From contig NZ_JARANZ010000003.1 in the NCBI RefSeq assembly GCF_029889905.1, positions 186,001 through 250,000 of the forward strand: a stretch of DNA of 64,000 nt. Reading direction: 5' to 3'. Source of the stretch: Chromohalobacter sp. 11-W. GTDB taxonomy: Bacteria; Pseudomonadota; Gammaproteobacteria; Pseudomonadales; Halomonadaceae. Within the stretch, counting starts at the first letter, position 1, and each line of letters opens with the position of its first letter. The notes beneath the pieces are model-generated. The model did no database searches. It was not told the DNA's origin and saw only the letters and a program-made list of their open reading frames with translations. Shown one piece after another: positions 35,790-45,252 of this stretch. Both the position numbers and the translations under genes were made by a program.

Positions 35790-37910
35790 CTAGAAGTCGT
35801 AGGTCAGGCTCGCGCGCACATTCCGCTCCGCCCCGAAGTAGCAATATTCAAGCGAGTTGCATGACGCCACGTATTCCTTGTCGAGCACGTTGCCCACATT
35901 GAGGCGTACCTGCATGCCCGGCATACCCATCTGGCTCAGGTCATAACCCAGCATGGCGTCGACCAGCGTGTAGTCGGGAACTTGCTCGGTATTGGCGCGA
36001 TCCGCTTGGATATCGGCGTAATAGCGCACCCCGAGACCGGCATCCAACCCTGCGAGCGTATCGCCCTGGAAGGCATAGTGGCTCCATAGACTCGCCTGGT
36101 GACGCGGGGCGTAGATGGCGTGGCTACCTTCCTCGCTATCCACTGCACTCTTGGTGTAGGTGATGTCGGTGTAGCTGTAGGCGGCCTGCAAACGCAGCCC
36201 CTCGGTCAATTGCGTGCGGGCTTCCAGCTCCAGGCCTTGCGACTCGATCTCGCCGATGGAACGGTAAGGATCGGTGGGCTGTTCCTTGGTAGCGACGTTT
36301 TCCTGGGTGATGCGGAAAAGCGAGAGGCTATAGCGATCTTGGGTGCCCGGCGGTTGGTACTTGAGGCCGGTTTCCCACTGCTCGCCTTCCATCGGCTCGA
36401 GCAGATCGCCTTCGGCATCGACGAAGCTGGTCGGTGTGAAGGCCGTGTTATAGCTGACGTAGGGCGCGACACCATTGTCGAATAGATAGAGCACGCCGGC
36501 CCGGCCACTGAACTGGGTATCGTCTAGCTTGCTCTCGCTGTCGTTTAGAGAATCGGTGTTTTTGATGTCGACCCAGTCGTAGCGACCGCCCAACGTCAGG
36601 CGCCAGCGATGGAATGCCATCTGGTCTTGCAGATAGACCCCCGTCTGCGTCAATTCATGGCGTTCATCGTTGGTCTTGGCGATATCGCCTACCGGGTCGG
36701 CACCATATTGCGGATCGAAGGCGTTGAGAGACGGAAAGGCTCCCGAGGTCCAGACCACATCGTTCTGGCGATCCTGGTAATCGACGCCCACCAGCAGGGT
36801 ATGATCGATAAAGCCGCTGGAGAATTCGCCCTCGAGCTGGTTATCTACCGTCCAGGCTTCGAGCGACTCTCGCCCCCCTGAGTAGTAGCGAACCAACTCG
36901 TTGGAATCGGGCGATGTCCATCCGTAGCCGTAGACCTGGTTCAAGGTGGTATCCGAGTTCAGATAGCGCACCTTCTGGCGCGCGGTCCAGGCATCATTGA
37001 AACGGTGCTCGAGGCTGTAACCGAACATCCGCTGGGTCCGTTCGAACTTGTCGTAATCGTCTTCACCGTCGAAGAAGTTATTGCTGATCTTGCGGCCATT
37101 GTGGCTTTCCACCGCCCCCTCGTAAGGCACGCCGGAGTGATAGCCGCCTTCCGGATCCTTTTGCAGATAGGCCATGAACGACAGTGTCGTGTCGTCGGTA
37201 ACATCCCAGGTCACCGAGGGTGCGATGGCGTAGCGCTCTTCCTCGACCGAGTCGAACTGGGTGTCCGCGCCACTTGCCAGACCCACCACGCGATAGGCGG
37301 CACGCCGCTCATCATCCAGCGGCCCCGTGACATCGAACGCCGCGCTGCGCTGACTGTTATTGCCCACGCCAAAGCGCAGTTGCCGGTGTGTCTCGAATTG
37401 CGGCTGCTTGCTGGTCAGCGCCACCAGGCCACCGGGAGACGAGCGCCCGTAAAGTACCGAGGCCGGCCCCTTGACGACCTCGACGCTCTCCAGGAAATAC
37501 GGATCGATCACCATCGAGCTGTAGCCATTGGTGTCACCCATCACCTTCAGGCCATCGAGATAGGTGTTGCTGAGGCTCCCATCAGAGAAGCCACGCATGA
37601 CCAGGTAATCGTAGCGATTGGAGGCACCGACCTGATTGGTGTAGACCCCCGGCGTATACTGCACGGCGTCCCTGAGCGTGCGAGTGTCTCGCTCATCCAT
37701 CTCGTCGCGGTCGACTCGCGAGACGGACTGCGGCGTTTCGATGATCGGCGTCTGGGTCTTGGTGGCGGCCTCGCCCGACACGGTCACCGTGGACAGATCC
37801 ACAGCATCGCCGTCATCGCTTTCGGATTGAGCCCACGTCATCGTGGGCATGAACAGTACGCCTGCCAGGCACGCGCAGGAAAACCAGTGGGGATGCAATG
37901 TGCGACTCAT
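35790..37910 (-). CDS. TonB-dependent siderophore receptor (ferrichrome/ferrioxamine type)
   Basis: Outer-membrane receptor of 706 aa. A signal peptide of about 27 residues (cut after TMTWA) is followed by a short region with VDLSTVTVSGEA, the TonB-box vicinity, then the plug domain (about 55-165: TPQSVSRVDRDEMDERD, LVMRGFSDGSLSNTYLDGL). The C-terminal beta-barrel ends in RASLTYDF with the terminal Phe needed for insertion. Motifs resemble FhuA/FoxA/FpvA-like ferric-siderophore receptors; fhuF downstream fits a hydroxamate substrate. A Fur-box-like element is at 37968-37982. The exact siderophore is not readable from sequence. Confidence 0.93.
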   Translation of the reverse strand: MSRTLHPHWFSCACLAGVLFMPTMTWAQSESDDGDAVDLSTVTVSGEAATKTQTPIIETPQSVSRVDRDEMDERDTRTLRDAVQYTPGVYTNQVGASNRYDYLVMRGFSDGSLSNTYLDGLKVMGDTNGYSSMVIDPYFLESVEVVKGPASVLYGRSSPGGLVALTSKQPQFETHRQLRFGVGNNSQRSAAFDVTGPLDDERRAAYRVVGLASGADTQFDSVEEERYAIAPSVTWDVTDDTTLSFMAYLQKDPEGGYHSGVPYEGAVESHNGRKISNNFFDGEDDYDKFERTQRMFGYSLEHRFNDAWTARQKVRYLNSDTTLNQVYGYGWTSPDSNELVRYYSGGRESLEAWTVDNQLEGEFSSGFIDHTLLVGVDYQDRQNDVVWTSGAFPSLNAFDPQYGADPVGDIAKTNDERHELTQTGVYLQDQMAFHRWRLTLGGRYDWVDIKNTDSLNDSESKLDDTQFSGRAGVLYLFDNGVAPYVSYNTAFTPTSFVDAEGDLLEPMEGEQWETGLKYQPPGTQDRYSLSLFRITQENVATKEQPTDPYRSIGEIESQGLELEARTQLTEGLRLQAAYSYTDITYTKSAVDSEEGSHAIYAPRHQASLWSHYAFQGDTLAGLDAGLGVRYYADIQADRANTEQVPDYTLVDAMLGYDLSQMGMPGMQVRLNVGNVLDKEYVASCNSLEYCYFGAERNVRASLTYDF

Positions 37911-37967
37911 GAAAACGCTTCCTCGCTCTCGTCCTAGGGTCGCGGTCGACCCGTTTCTTATGGAGAG

Positions 37968-37982
37968 TGAGAATTATTAACT
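37968..37982. promoter_or_regulatory. Candidate Fur box upstream of the siderophore receptor
   Basis: TGAGAATTATTAACT matches the 7-1-7 Fur element (TGATAATNATTATCA) at 11 of 14 defined positions. It lies 58 bp before the receptor ATG in an AT-rich patch. Repression by Fur under iron sufficiency is expected for such a gene. Confidence 0.5.
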
Positions 37983-38067
37983 TTTAAGAGTCGTTCTGCT
38001 TATGGTCAATGCCGAAAAACCTATGCGCGACGCTGCAAGCGATTTCGCGGAGGAACTTCTTTCATCA

Positions 38068-39087
38068 TCACGGGGTATTCACGGCACCAGGCAGGGGTAG
38101 ACGCTGGTGCAACGCACGCGGCGATAGACCGTAGCGCTGCTTGAAGGCGGTGGCAAAGTTGCTGGCATGCCGGTATCCCACCCGTGTCGCGACGTACTGC
38201 ACGCTATAGCCTTCCCGGAGCAACTCGTGGGCCATTTCGAGGCGACGTTGACGCAAGCATTCGAAGACCGACTGGCCATATGCCTGGCGAAACTTGTCAC
38301 GCAATGCGCTGGGGCTCATGCAGGCCAGTTGCGCCAAGGCTTCGATGCTATGCGACGCCTCGGGATGTTCGTGCAGGGATTCACGCACACGCGCCAGATG
38401 GTGGCGGTCACGCATTCCCAAGCGACGCTCCTGACGGTGAGGCGTTCCTCGGGCCGCCAGGCCGTGGGCCATCAATTGCAGCGCCAGCCCCTCGCCGAGC
38501 AAGGCATGCTGTGCCTCCTCCGGTGGCGCATTCAGCCACTCCTCGAGCGACAGCCAGACGCCTTCGGGCAAGGACAAACGCCATGCCTCACTGGTGGCGT
38601 TGTCGAGCAATTCGGCCAGCGGCGTAGCCAAGCGCGTGTGTGACGTACGTGCGGCATCCAACAAGGTGAGATTGATCGCACGCAGGCGCTGCCCGCCGGC
38701 ATGACGCGCACTCAACGTCTGATGACCGGCGTGCGTGAGCATTAGCGCTTCACGCGGTGCCAGAGCGAAATGCTGCCCACCGTGCGACAGTTCCGCGCTG
38801 CCCTCGAGCATGACGATGATCGACACATGCGCTGGCGCGTCGGCCAAGGCGTGCGTTTCGTAGGTATGGTGAATCGTGAGGCGCGAACCGACGAGGCTGA
38901 CACCCATGGCAGGGCGACATTCGTCGACCCAACCCTCGGCCACCGGGGTGGACGCGGCGTCGTTGCGGTTCAAGGAGGGAAAGCGGTGATACAAACGATA
39001 ACGGCGCTCGAAAGCGCCGAAATCTGCCATGGTCAGGCACGGGGCCGGCACTGAGACATCGTTCGTCATGCCTGTCGCCGGGCCCAT
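38068..39087 (-). CDS. AraC-family regulator next to the siderophore receptor (PchR-like layout)
   Basis: Regulator of 339 aa. Its C-terminal AraC double HTH covers about residues 235-330 (SIEALAQLACMSPSALRDKF and VATRVGYRHASNFATAFKQR). The N-terminal part has a cupin-like effector region (AHVSIIVMLEGSAELSHGGQ). Members of this type, such as PchR and YbtA, are activated by a siderophore and control the adjacent receptor. The gene lies upstream of the TonB receptor and 18 bp downstream of sodA on the same strand. Start 39087; an in-frame ATG at 39069 (MTNDVSVPAP) is equally plausible. Confidence 0.88.
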   Translation of the reverse strand: MGPATGMTNDVSVPAPCLTMADFGAFERRYRLYHRFPSLNRNDAASTPVAEGWVDECRPAMGVSLVGSRLTIHHTYETHALADAPAHVSIIVMLEGSAELSHGGQHFALAPREALMLTHAGHQTLSARHAGGQRLRAINLTLLDAARTSHTRLATPLAELLDNATSEAWRLSLPEGVWLSLEEWLNAPPEEAQHALLGEGLALQLMAHGLAARGTPHRQERRLGMRDRHHLARVRESLHEHPEASHSIEALAQLACMSPSALRDKFRQAYGQSVFECLRQRRLEMAHELLREGYSVQYVATRVGYRHASNFATAFKQRYGLSPRALHQRLPLPGAVNTP

Positions 39088-39105
39088 GACATACTCCCGA
39101 TAGGC

Positions 39106-39717
39106 TTACGCAGTGGCTTCGGCGTAACGACGCGCCACTTCGTCCCAATCGACGACCTCGAAGAAGGCCTTGATGTACTCGGGACGCTTGTTCTGATACT
39201 TGAGGTAATAGGCGTGTTCCCACACGTCCAGCCCCAGAATCGGCGTATTGCCGTGCATCAGCGGGCTATCCTGGTTGAGCGTGTTTTCCACGACCAGACG
39301 CCCGGCAGGCGTGACGGACAGCCAAGCCCAGCCACTGCCGAAGCGCTTGACGGCAGCTTGCGTGAAGGCTTCACGGAACGCTTCGTCACCGCCCAACTCA
39401 CTGTCGATAGCTGAGGCCAAATCGCCCTTGGCCTTGCCGCCACCCTGTGCCGACATGACCGTCCAGAACAGCGAATGGTTGGCGTGCCCGCCACCGTTGT
39501 TGATCACTGCCTGACGCTTGGCTTCCGGAACGCGCTCGATTTCGCCCATCAGGGTTTCGACCGGCAGCGATTCGAGATCCGTGCCTTCCAGAGCGGCGTT
39601 CAGATTATTGACGTAGGTCTGATGGTGACGGCTGTGATGGATCTCCATGGTGAGCGCATCGATATGCGGTTCCAAGGCATCATAAGCATAGGGTAACGTC
39701 GGTAGTTGATGCGCCAC
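39106..39717 (-). CDS. sodA: Superoxide dismutase, Mn type
   Basis: Mn/Fe superoxide dismutase of 203 aa. Metal ligands are His27 (MEIHHSRHH), His81 ([11 protein letters not shown]), Asp near 165 and His near 169 ([14 protein letters not shown]). The GGGHANHS box and the [20 protein letters not shown] segment are those of the Mn-type enzyme. The start is a GTG at 39717: AAGGAGG lies six bases before it, and the residues [16 protein letters not shown] follow as in relatives. An ATG sits five bases upstream of the GTG in another frame. The location beside iron-uptake genes fits control by iron, but no convincing Fur site was found. Confidence 0.94.
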   Translation of the reverse strand: MAHQLPTLPYAYDALEPHIDALTMEIHHSRHHQTYVNNLNAALEGTDLESLPVETLMGEIERVPEAKRQAVINNGGGHANHSLFWTVMSAQGGGKAKGDLASAIDSELGGDEAFREAFTQAAVKRFGSGWAWLSVTPAGRLVVENTLNQDSPLMHGNTPILGLDVWEHAYYLKYQNKRPEYIKAFFEVVDWDEVARRYAEATA

Positions 39718-39848
39718 GACATACCTCCTTGTCAATCTATCGTCGAATGTCGAGCCTTGGTGCAACATGGCACCAACGGCACGTTGTACCTAACAATAAT
39801 AGTTTTCATTGCAGGTTTGTCAATTACTTAGCGGCTTAGACGAGGGGG

Positions 39849-40775
39849 TCAGAACACCTTGTCGAGCACGAACATCAGCATGAATCCTCCCAGCACTCCA
39901 AAGGTCGCATCGCGTTCGTGTCCCTTGCGATGCGACTCGGGAATGATCTCGTGGCTGATCACGAACAACATCGCGCCAGCGGCAAAGGCCAGGCCAAAAG
40001 GTAGCAAGGCGTCGACGACATGCACTGCAAAGGCCCCGATGACCCCGCCGATAGGCTCCACCAAACCGCTCAATAACGCCGCACCCAAGGCAGTGAGACG
40101 CGAATAGCCGATCGCCAGCAGCCCCAGGGAGACGATTAGCCCCTCGGGCAGATTCTGGAGACCGATGCCCAGCGTCAACGCCACCCCAGCGGCCATGTCG
40201 CCACGCGCGTAGCCCACGCCAACCGCCAGCCCTTCGGGAAAGTTATGGATGGTGATGGCGAAGATGAACAACCAGATACGCCGGATCTGCAAGGCATCCG
40301 CGCCGCCCTGCTTGCCGAGCGCGAAATGCTCATGGGGCACGAAGCGGTCCATACCCCAGACCAGAATGCCGCCACACACGATCCCCCCGCAGACGATCAT
40401 CAGGGCCCAGCCGATGGTGCCGGTGAGCGCCAGCGAGTCCTCGTAGGCCGGCATGGCCAGGGAATAGGCCGTGGCGGCCAACATCACGCCGGCGCCGAAG
40501 CCCATCAAGGCATCCTCGAGACGCTGGCTGATGTGGCGCAGCACCATGATCGGCAACGCCCCCAGTGGCGTGAAGAGCCCGGCTACCAGACTCGCCAGCA
40601 TGCCCGCCTGAAGCGTGCTCAACGTGCCCAGCCAATCGCGCATCTGGGCGCCCAGCCACCACACCAGGAACGCGCCCACGGCGGCCGCGAGTAAGATGCC
40701 CAGCGCCCAGCGGCGTCGAATAAAGCCACCGGGCGCCACGGAAGGCGCTTGCGAGGGCGCTTGCGTATCTTGCAT
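39849..40775 (-). CDS. ZIP-family divalent metal transporter
   Basis: Inner-membrane ZIP-family metal permease of 308 aa with about eight helices and a longer N-terminal helix than usual. The metal-binding motifs of helices 4 and 5 are HNFPEG (177-182) and QNLPEGL (207-213), as in ZIP proteins taking up zinc, iron or manganese. The loop between helices 3 and 4 has FVPHEHFALGK, probably a metal-binding loop. The metal cannot be decided. It is upstream of sodA on the same strand with an 131-bp gap. Confidence 0.9.
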   Translation of the reverse strand: MQDTQAPSQAPSVAPGGFIRRRWALGILLAAAVGAFLVWWLGAQMRDWLGTLSTLQAGMLASLVAGLFTPLGALPIMVLRHISQRLEDALMGFGAGVMLAATAYSLAMPAYEDSLALTGTIGWALMIVCGGIVCGGILVWGMDRFVPHEHFALGKQGGADALQIRRIWLFIFAITIHNFPEGLAVGVGYARGDMAAGVALTLGIGLQNLPEGLIVSLGLLAIGYSRLTALGAALLSGLVEPIGGVIGAFAVHVVDALLPFGLAFAAGAMLFVISHEIIPESHRKGHERDATFGVLGGFMLMFVLDKVF

Positions 40776-40803
40776 GCGGGGTCTCCTGCGTCGTCGAGAG
40801 CGT

Positions 40804-41532
40804 TCAGCGTGTCACAGCCGGTAGGTGACGATAATATTGCTGCCAGAGTATCACCGCACCCGCCACGCCGCCCGGCAACAACACCAGATTGAGCACCGGT
40901 ATCCACGTCGCCAGCGACATGCCGAACCCGAAGGTCAGCGTTGGCCACCAACGCGTCCGCAAACGTCGCCGCATGTCGCCAAAGCTCACCTGGTTGTTAT
41001 CCATCGGATAATCCAGGTATTGAATCGCCAACATCCATGCCGAAAAGGCGGCCCACAAGAATGGCATGAATACGTTCACGCCGGGCACGAAGCCGAGCAC
41101 GAACAACAGCGCCATGCGCGGCAGCATGTACCCCAGCTTGACGAATTCCCGGCCCAACGCGTCGACTCCCGCGCGGAAAAGTCCCCGCGTATCGTTGGGC
41201 GGCGCCCCGCTCAGACGCCATTCCACCTTTTCGGCGAGAAAACCATAAAACGGCGCGGCGATCAGGTTGGTCACCAGCGTGAAGGAAAAGAACACTACCA
41301 GCAGCAGGCTCACCACCAGTAGCGGCCAGATCAACCACTCCAGCCACTCGAGCCAGGACGGCACCTTGAGCATCCAGTAGTCGAGCCAGCCACCGAAATG
41401 CGTGAACAAATAGCCTAGCGTGGCGGCGTAGATCAGCAGGTTGATCGTCACTGGCGCAATGACGAAGCGGCGCATCCCCGGCGACAAAACCAGCCGTGTG
41501 CCCTGACCGATGGCGGTAAACGCATGCAACAT
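40804..41532 (-). CDS. cysZ: CysZ-like sulfate permease (EI24 domain)
   Basis: Membrane protein of 242 aa with an EI24 domain: about four membrane segments (around 25-45, 65-90, 135-165, 195-225) and the motif LVTNLIAAPFYGFLAEKVE (about 88-106) characteristic of CysZ, which brings sulfate into the cell for cysteine synthesis. The length matches the family (E. coli 253). It is divergent from the GAF-EAL gene and upstream of the ZIP gene on the minus strand. Confidence 0.88.
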   Translation of the reverse strand: MLHAFTAIGQGTRLVLSPGMRRFVIAPVTINLLIYAATLGYLFTHFGGWLDYWMLKVPSWLEWLEWLIWPLLVVSLLLVVFFSFTLVTNLIAAPFYGFLAEKVEWRLSGAPPNDTRGLFRAGVDALGREFVKLGYMLPRMALLFVLGFVPGVNVFMPFLWAAFSAWMLAIQYLDYPMDNNQVSFGDMRRRLRTRWWPTLTFGFGMSLATWIPVLNLVLLPGGVAGAVILWQQYYRHLPAVTR

Positions 41533-41832
41533 CGAGGTTTATTCCTTGATAGACGAAAGCGCGGCCCCTGCATAACAGCATGCCATGCGGCGGCCCCAGC
41601 GCCATCTCCCGCGGTTGATGAGAAATTTAATACTAGTATGAGGCTCTCTCAGACTTCGTGCTCAGTAAAACGCATGACCCGCTCGGCCTTTCGGCGCAAC
41701 CCGGCGAATAGCGGCCAAGCGCGGCACGGCGGTGTGCTAACGTAGCTAAACCGGGATGCCTGAACGGCAGCGTTAACGCGCCTCCCCGGCCTGTACATGA
41801 CGCGGCCCGGCATCGCGACAAGAGAACACCTC
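41533..41832. other. Intergenic region between cysZ and the GAF-EAL gene
   Basis: 300 bp without a gene. A 10-bp palindrome ATACTAGTAT is at 41630-41639 within an AT-rich patch. Otherwise I see no hairpin, repeat or RNA signature. Confidence 0.5.
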
Positions 41833-43707
41833 ATGGCAAACGCCCCTGGGGCCGGCGCCCCCGACCATGGCGATGAAGCGCGCCGCCTCGACGAACTTCA
41901 ACGTCTTGGCCTGATGGATACACCGCCCGAGAAGCGTTTCGACGATATCACCCGGCTGACCGCGCGGGTCTTCGACGTCCCCATTGTGCTGATCACGCTG
42001 ATCGACCGCCACCGCCAGTGGTTCAAGTCGCGCTTTGGCATCGATGCCTGCGGGACTTCCCGCGACAACGCCTTGTGCGCGCACGCCCTGCTCGAGCGCC
42101 AGATGCTGGTGATCGAGGACACCGCCAACGATCCGCGCTTTCGCGATCATCCCCTGGTCACCGGCACGCCCTACATCCGCTTCTACGCCGGTGCCGTCAT
42201 TCGTATGGCCTCGGGCCTGCCGCTGGGCACGCTGTGCGTGATCGACCGGCACCCAAGGCACTTCGATGTCCATCAGCGCGAGATATTGCTCGATTTGGCA
42301 CGCCTAGTGGAAAACGAGATCGGCGACGACGTCATCACGCGCCTCGAGCGCGTCCGTGCCGAGATCGGCACCCAGTTCGATCCGCAAACCCGGCTCGCCA
42401 CGCAACAGCGCTTCCAGCAACTCATTCAGGCGCGCCTAGCGGCGTTGCCGGACAACACGGGGTTCTGTGGCGTCGCGGCCATCGATCTTTACGGCATGCG
42501 CGCAGTACGTACCCGCTTTTCGCTACAGGCCAGCAACGAAGTGCTCATGCGCGGCATCGCGCGGGTCGAGAAAGCCCTCGACGGTTTCGTCTTCGACTTG
42601 GCACGTATCGACGATCAACGCCTCGGGGTGCTGCTCTACCAGGGGGATCCCGCGCGCATGGCCGACACCATGGCGATGCTGGCCGAAACCTTGCGGGCGC
42701 CCTATCTCGCCGCCGGCAAGACCGTCACCGCCGCCGCGCGCGTGGTCTGGGCACAGGACGCCACCCAGCTCGGCCATGCCGATGACATCCTCTCCGCCCT
42801 GCAGCATACCTGCCGGCGCCTCCATAACGAGCGCGGCGATGCCCTGCTCCGTCTCGATACACCAACGTCGCTGCCACGCCTGAAGCGGCGCAACTTGCTG
42901 CGCCGCCGCACGGCCTCGGCGCTGGCCGAAGACCGCTTCCGGCTCCACTATCAGCCACAGGTCGCTATACACGGCTATCGAGTGAAAGGATTCGAGGCCT
43001 TGCTGCGCTGGCATGACAGCGAACTGGGACGCGTCAGCCCCCAGGATATCGTCGATATCAGCGAGGAAATCGATCTCGGCGATCAACTGGATACCTGGGT
43101 CCTGAAAACCGTCACCCAGCAACTGGCCACATGGCGCGACCGTGGCCACACCCTGCTACCGATATCCGTCAACGTTTCCCAAGAACAGCTCGCGCGACCC
43201 GCCTTCGCCGACTTGATCGACTCACTGCTCACACGTCACCGCCTACCCGGTCGATTGCTCAATCTGGAAGTTCTGGAACGCTCGTTGATCGACGACCCCG
43301 AGGCCATCATCGATAGCATGCAGCGTCTCAAACGCCGTGGCATGGGATTCGCCATCGATGACTTCGGTACCGGCTATTCGTCGCTTTCCTACCTTATGCG
43401 GATCCCGTTCGACACACTCAAGATCGACAAGAGCTTCATCGACCGCATCTGCGACGATCCACGCGTAGCTTCGCTGGTGCACTCGATCGTCTCGCTGGGG
43501 CGCGATGCCGGCATGCAGGTCGTCGCCGAGGGCGTGGAAAACATCGCCCAGGTCACGCTACTGCGCGACTTCCACTGCCACAGCATACAGGGCCATGTTT
43601 TCTCCATCGCCCTGACGGCCCCCCATGCCGAAGCACTGTTGGCGGCCACTGCCAGAAAACGTCATCACTCCCCGAGTGACTCGTCCAGCTCACCGGGAGC
43701 GGTGTGA
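41833..43707 (+). CDS. GAF-degenerate GGDEF-EAL protein, probable cyclic-di-GMP phosphodiesterase
   Basis: Cytoplasmic signalling protein of 624 aa (an ATG at 41797 would add 12). A GAF domain (about 15-165, RLGLMDTPPEKRFDDITRLT) is followed by a region of GGDEF length (about 185-345) in which the GGDEF signature is replaced by ARIDDQRLGVLL, so no diguanylate cyclase activity is expected. The EAL domain (about 365-615) keeps EALLRW (388), the catalytic Glu in the NLEVLE region, DDFGTGYSS (509-517), a LKIDKSFI Lys and VAEGVE, so c-di-GMP hydrolysis is plausible. Its 3' end overlaps phoU by 43 bp on the opposite strand. What ligand the GAF domain senses is not known. Confidence 0.9.
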   Translation: MANAPGAGAPDHGDEARRLDELQRLGLMDTPPEKRFDDITRLTARVFDVPIVLITLIDRHRQWFKSRFGIDACGTSRDNALCAHALLERQMLVIEDTANDPRFRDHPLVTGTPYIRFYAGAVIRMASGLPLGTLCVIDRHPRHFDVHQREILLDLARLVENEIGDDVITRLERVRAEIGTQFDPQTRLATQQRFQQLIQARLAALPDNTGFCGVAAIDLYGMRAVRTRFSLQASNEVLMRGIARVEKALDGFVFDLARIDDQRLGVLLYQGDPARMADTMAMLAETLRAPYLAAGKTVTAAARVVWAQDATQLGHADDILSALQHTCRRLHNERGDALLRLDTPTSLPRLKRRNLLRRRTASALAEDRFRLHYQPQVAIHGYRVKGFEALLRWHDSELGRVSPQDIVDISEEIDLGDQLDTWVLKTVTQQLATWRDRGHTLLPISVNVSQEQLARPAFADLIDSLLTRHRLPGRLLNLEVLERSLIDDPEAIIDSMQRLKRRGMGFAIDDFGTGYSSLSYLMRIPFDTLKIDKSFIDRICDDPRVASLVHSIVSLGRDAGMQVVAEGVENIAQVTLLRDFHCHSIQGHVFSIALTAPHAEALLAATARKRHHSPSDSSSSPGAV

Positions 43708-44384
43708 CGCACGTCGAGCCCCTTGACCAGATAAATGACGTGTTCAGCCAGATTGTCGGCATGATCGCCGACCCGCTCCAGAGCCCGCAGGATCGTCATC
43801 ACGCTGAGAATGGACGTAATGGCGCGCGGATCTTCCATCATGAAGGTCACCAACGAGCGCGTGGCCGTGGTGTATTCATTGTCGACCGACTCGTCCTCGT
43901 GGAGCACTTCCAGCGCCAGCCGCGTATCGAAGCGCGCGAACGAGGTCAGCGCGTCGCGCAGCATCTTGCGCACGTGCTCGCTCAGGTGGCGAATCTCGAC
44001 CATACCCCGCGAATGGCGGTCCGACTCGATGAGCGTCAACGCATTGCGTGCGATTTTGTTGGCCTCGTCGCCGACCCGCTCGAGATCGGAGGTAGCGCGG
44101 ATGACCGCCAGCACCAAGCGTAGATCGGAGGCCGCCGGCTGCCGGCGTGCCAGCACCCGGGTGCATTCCTCGTCGATCTGGATTTGCATGTCGTTGACGG
44201 CGTTATCGCTATCGCGCACGCGCTCGGCGGTTCGACTATCGCCCTCGAGCAACGCCTCGACGGCATCTTGTACCTGCTTCTCGACCAGTCCGCCCATGGC
44301 CATCAACTGGGTCTTGAGCTGCTCCAGTTCCTGGTTGAACTGACGGGAAATGTGCTGGCTATGCGTCTCGTTGGTAATGTCCAT
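43665..44384 (-). CDS. phoU: Phosphate signalling protein PhoU
   Basis: Cytoplasmic regulator of 239 aa that couples the Pst transporter to the PhoR kinase, keeping the regulon off when phosphate is high. It has two repeats of a three-helix bundle with the metal-binding ERVGDEANKIAR and ERVGDHADNLAEHV motifs (about 88 and 192). ATG 44384 (MDITNETHSQ) is preferred to an in-frame start at 44420. It is the last gene of the pstS-pstC-pstA-pstB-phoU group and overlaps the end of the EAL gene by 43 bp. Confidence 0.96.
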   Translation of the reverse strand: MDITNETHSQHISRQFNQELEQLKTQLMAMGGLVEKQVQDAVEALLEGDSRTAERVRDSDNAVNDMQIQIDEECTRVLARRQPAASDLRLVLAVIRATSDLERVGDEANKIARNALTLIESDRHSRGMVEIRHLSEHVRKMLRDALTSFARFDTRLALEVLHEDESVDNEYTTATRSLVTFMMEDPRAITSILSVMTILRALERVGDHADNLAEHVIYLVKGLDVRHTAPGELDESLGE

Positions 44385-44416
44385 GACACTGCTCCGCTTG
44401 TCGGAATCGCCGCGAC

Positions 44417-45238
44417 TCAACCCACGCGGCCGGTGATGTAGTCTTCGGTGCGCCGTAAGCGCGGATTGGTGAACAACGTATCGGTCGGGGCGTACTCGAC
44501 CAGCTCACCAGCGTGCAGAAACGCGGTGTAGTCGGACACGCGTGCCGCCTGCTGCATGTTGTGGGTGACCAGAATCAGCGTCAGTTGCGACTTCAAGCCA
44601 CGAATCAGTTCCTCGATCTTGAGTGTCGAGATCGGATCCAGCGCCGAGGCCGGCTCGTCGAGCAGCAATACGTCCGGGCGCACCGCCAGGGTGCGTGCGA
44701 TGACCAAACGCTGCTGCTGGCCGCCCGACAACGTCCACGCCGAGGCGTGCAGGTCCGCCTTGACCTCCTCCCAAAGCGCCGCTGACTGCAATGCCCACTC
44801 GACGATCTCATCCAGCTCGCGCTTGCGTTTGACGCCCTGCAGACGCACCCCGTAGGCGACGTTTTCATAGATCGACATGGGGAACGGGTTAGGCGTCTGA
44901 AACACCATTCCCACCCGGCGGCGCAGCTCGGCCACATCCACATCGCGGGCATGAATGTCCTGGCCCTCGAGGCGAATGCGTCCGTTCCGCGTGACCTGGT
45001 CATTGAGGTCATGCAATCGATTGAGGCCGCGCAGTAGCGTCGACTTGCCGCATCCCGAGGGCCCGATGAATGCCGTCACGCGATGACGCGGCACGCGCAG
45101 CGTCAAGTCGCGCAACGCCGGTTTTCCCTCATAGGCGAGCGACAGGGCTTCGATGTCGAAACAGCTCGACGTCGAGGGAAAATCAACCACCGCCGACGAG
45201 CGCTGGGTCTCGGCGGCGGAAAAAGACGCGGCAGACAA
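44417..45238 (-). CDS. pstB: Phosphate ABC transporter ATP-binding protein PstB
   Basis: ATPase subunit of the high-affinity phosphate uptake system, 273 aa. Walker [10 protein letters not shown] is at residues 59-67, the ABC signature LSGGQQQRL near 165, and Walker [13 protein letters not shown] near 183. The N-terminal 25 residues are Ser/Ala-rich and longer than in E. coli PstB (257 aa). It lies 14 bp after pstA and 32 bp before phoU, in one transcription unit. Confidence 0.97.
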   Translation of the reverse strand: MSAASFSAAETQRSSAVVDFPSTSSCFDIEALSLAYEGKPALRDLTLRVPRHRVTAFIGPSGCGKSTLLRGLNRLHDLNDQVTRNGRIRLEGQDIHARDVDVAELRRRVGMVFQTPNPFPMSIYENVAYGVRLQGVKRKRELDEIVEWALQSAALWEEVKADLHASAWTLSGGQQQRLVIARTLAVRPDVLLLDEPASALDPISTLKIEELIRGLKSQLTLILVTHNMQQAARVSDYTAFLHAGELVEYAPTDTLFTNPRLRRTEDYITGRVG

Positions 45239-45252
45239 GAGTGACGAACCTC

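Noticed and set aside
39792-39810. Fur-box-like sequence upstream of sodA
   Set aside because: AACAATAATAGTTTTCATT matches the 19-bp consensus at only 11 positions, which an AT-rich spacer reaches easily.
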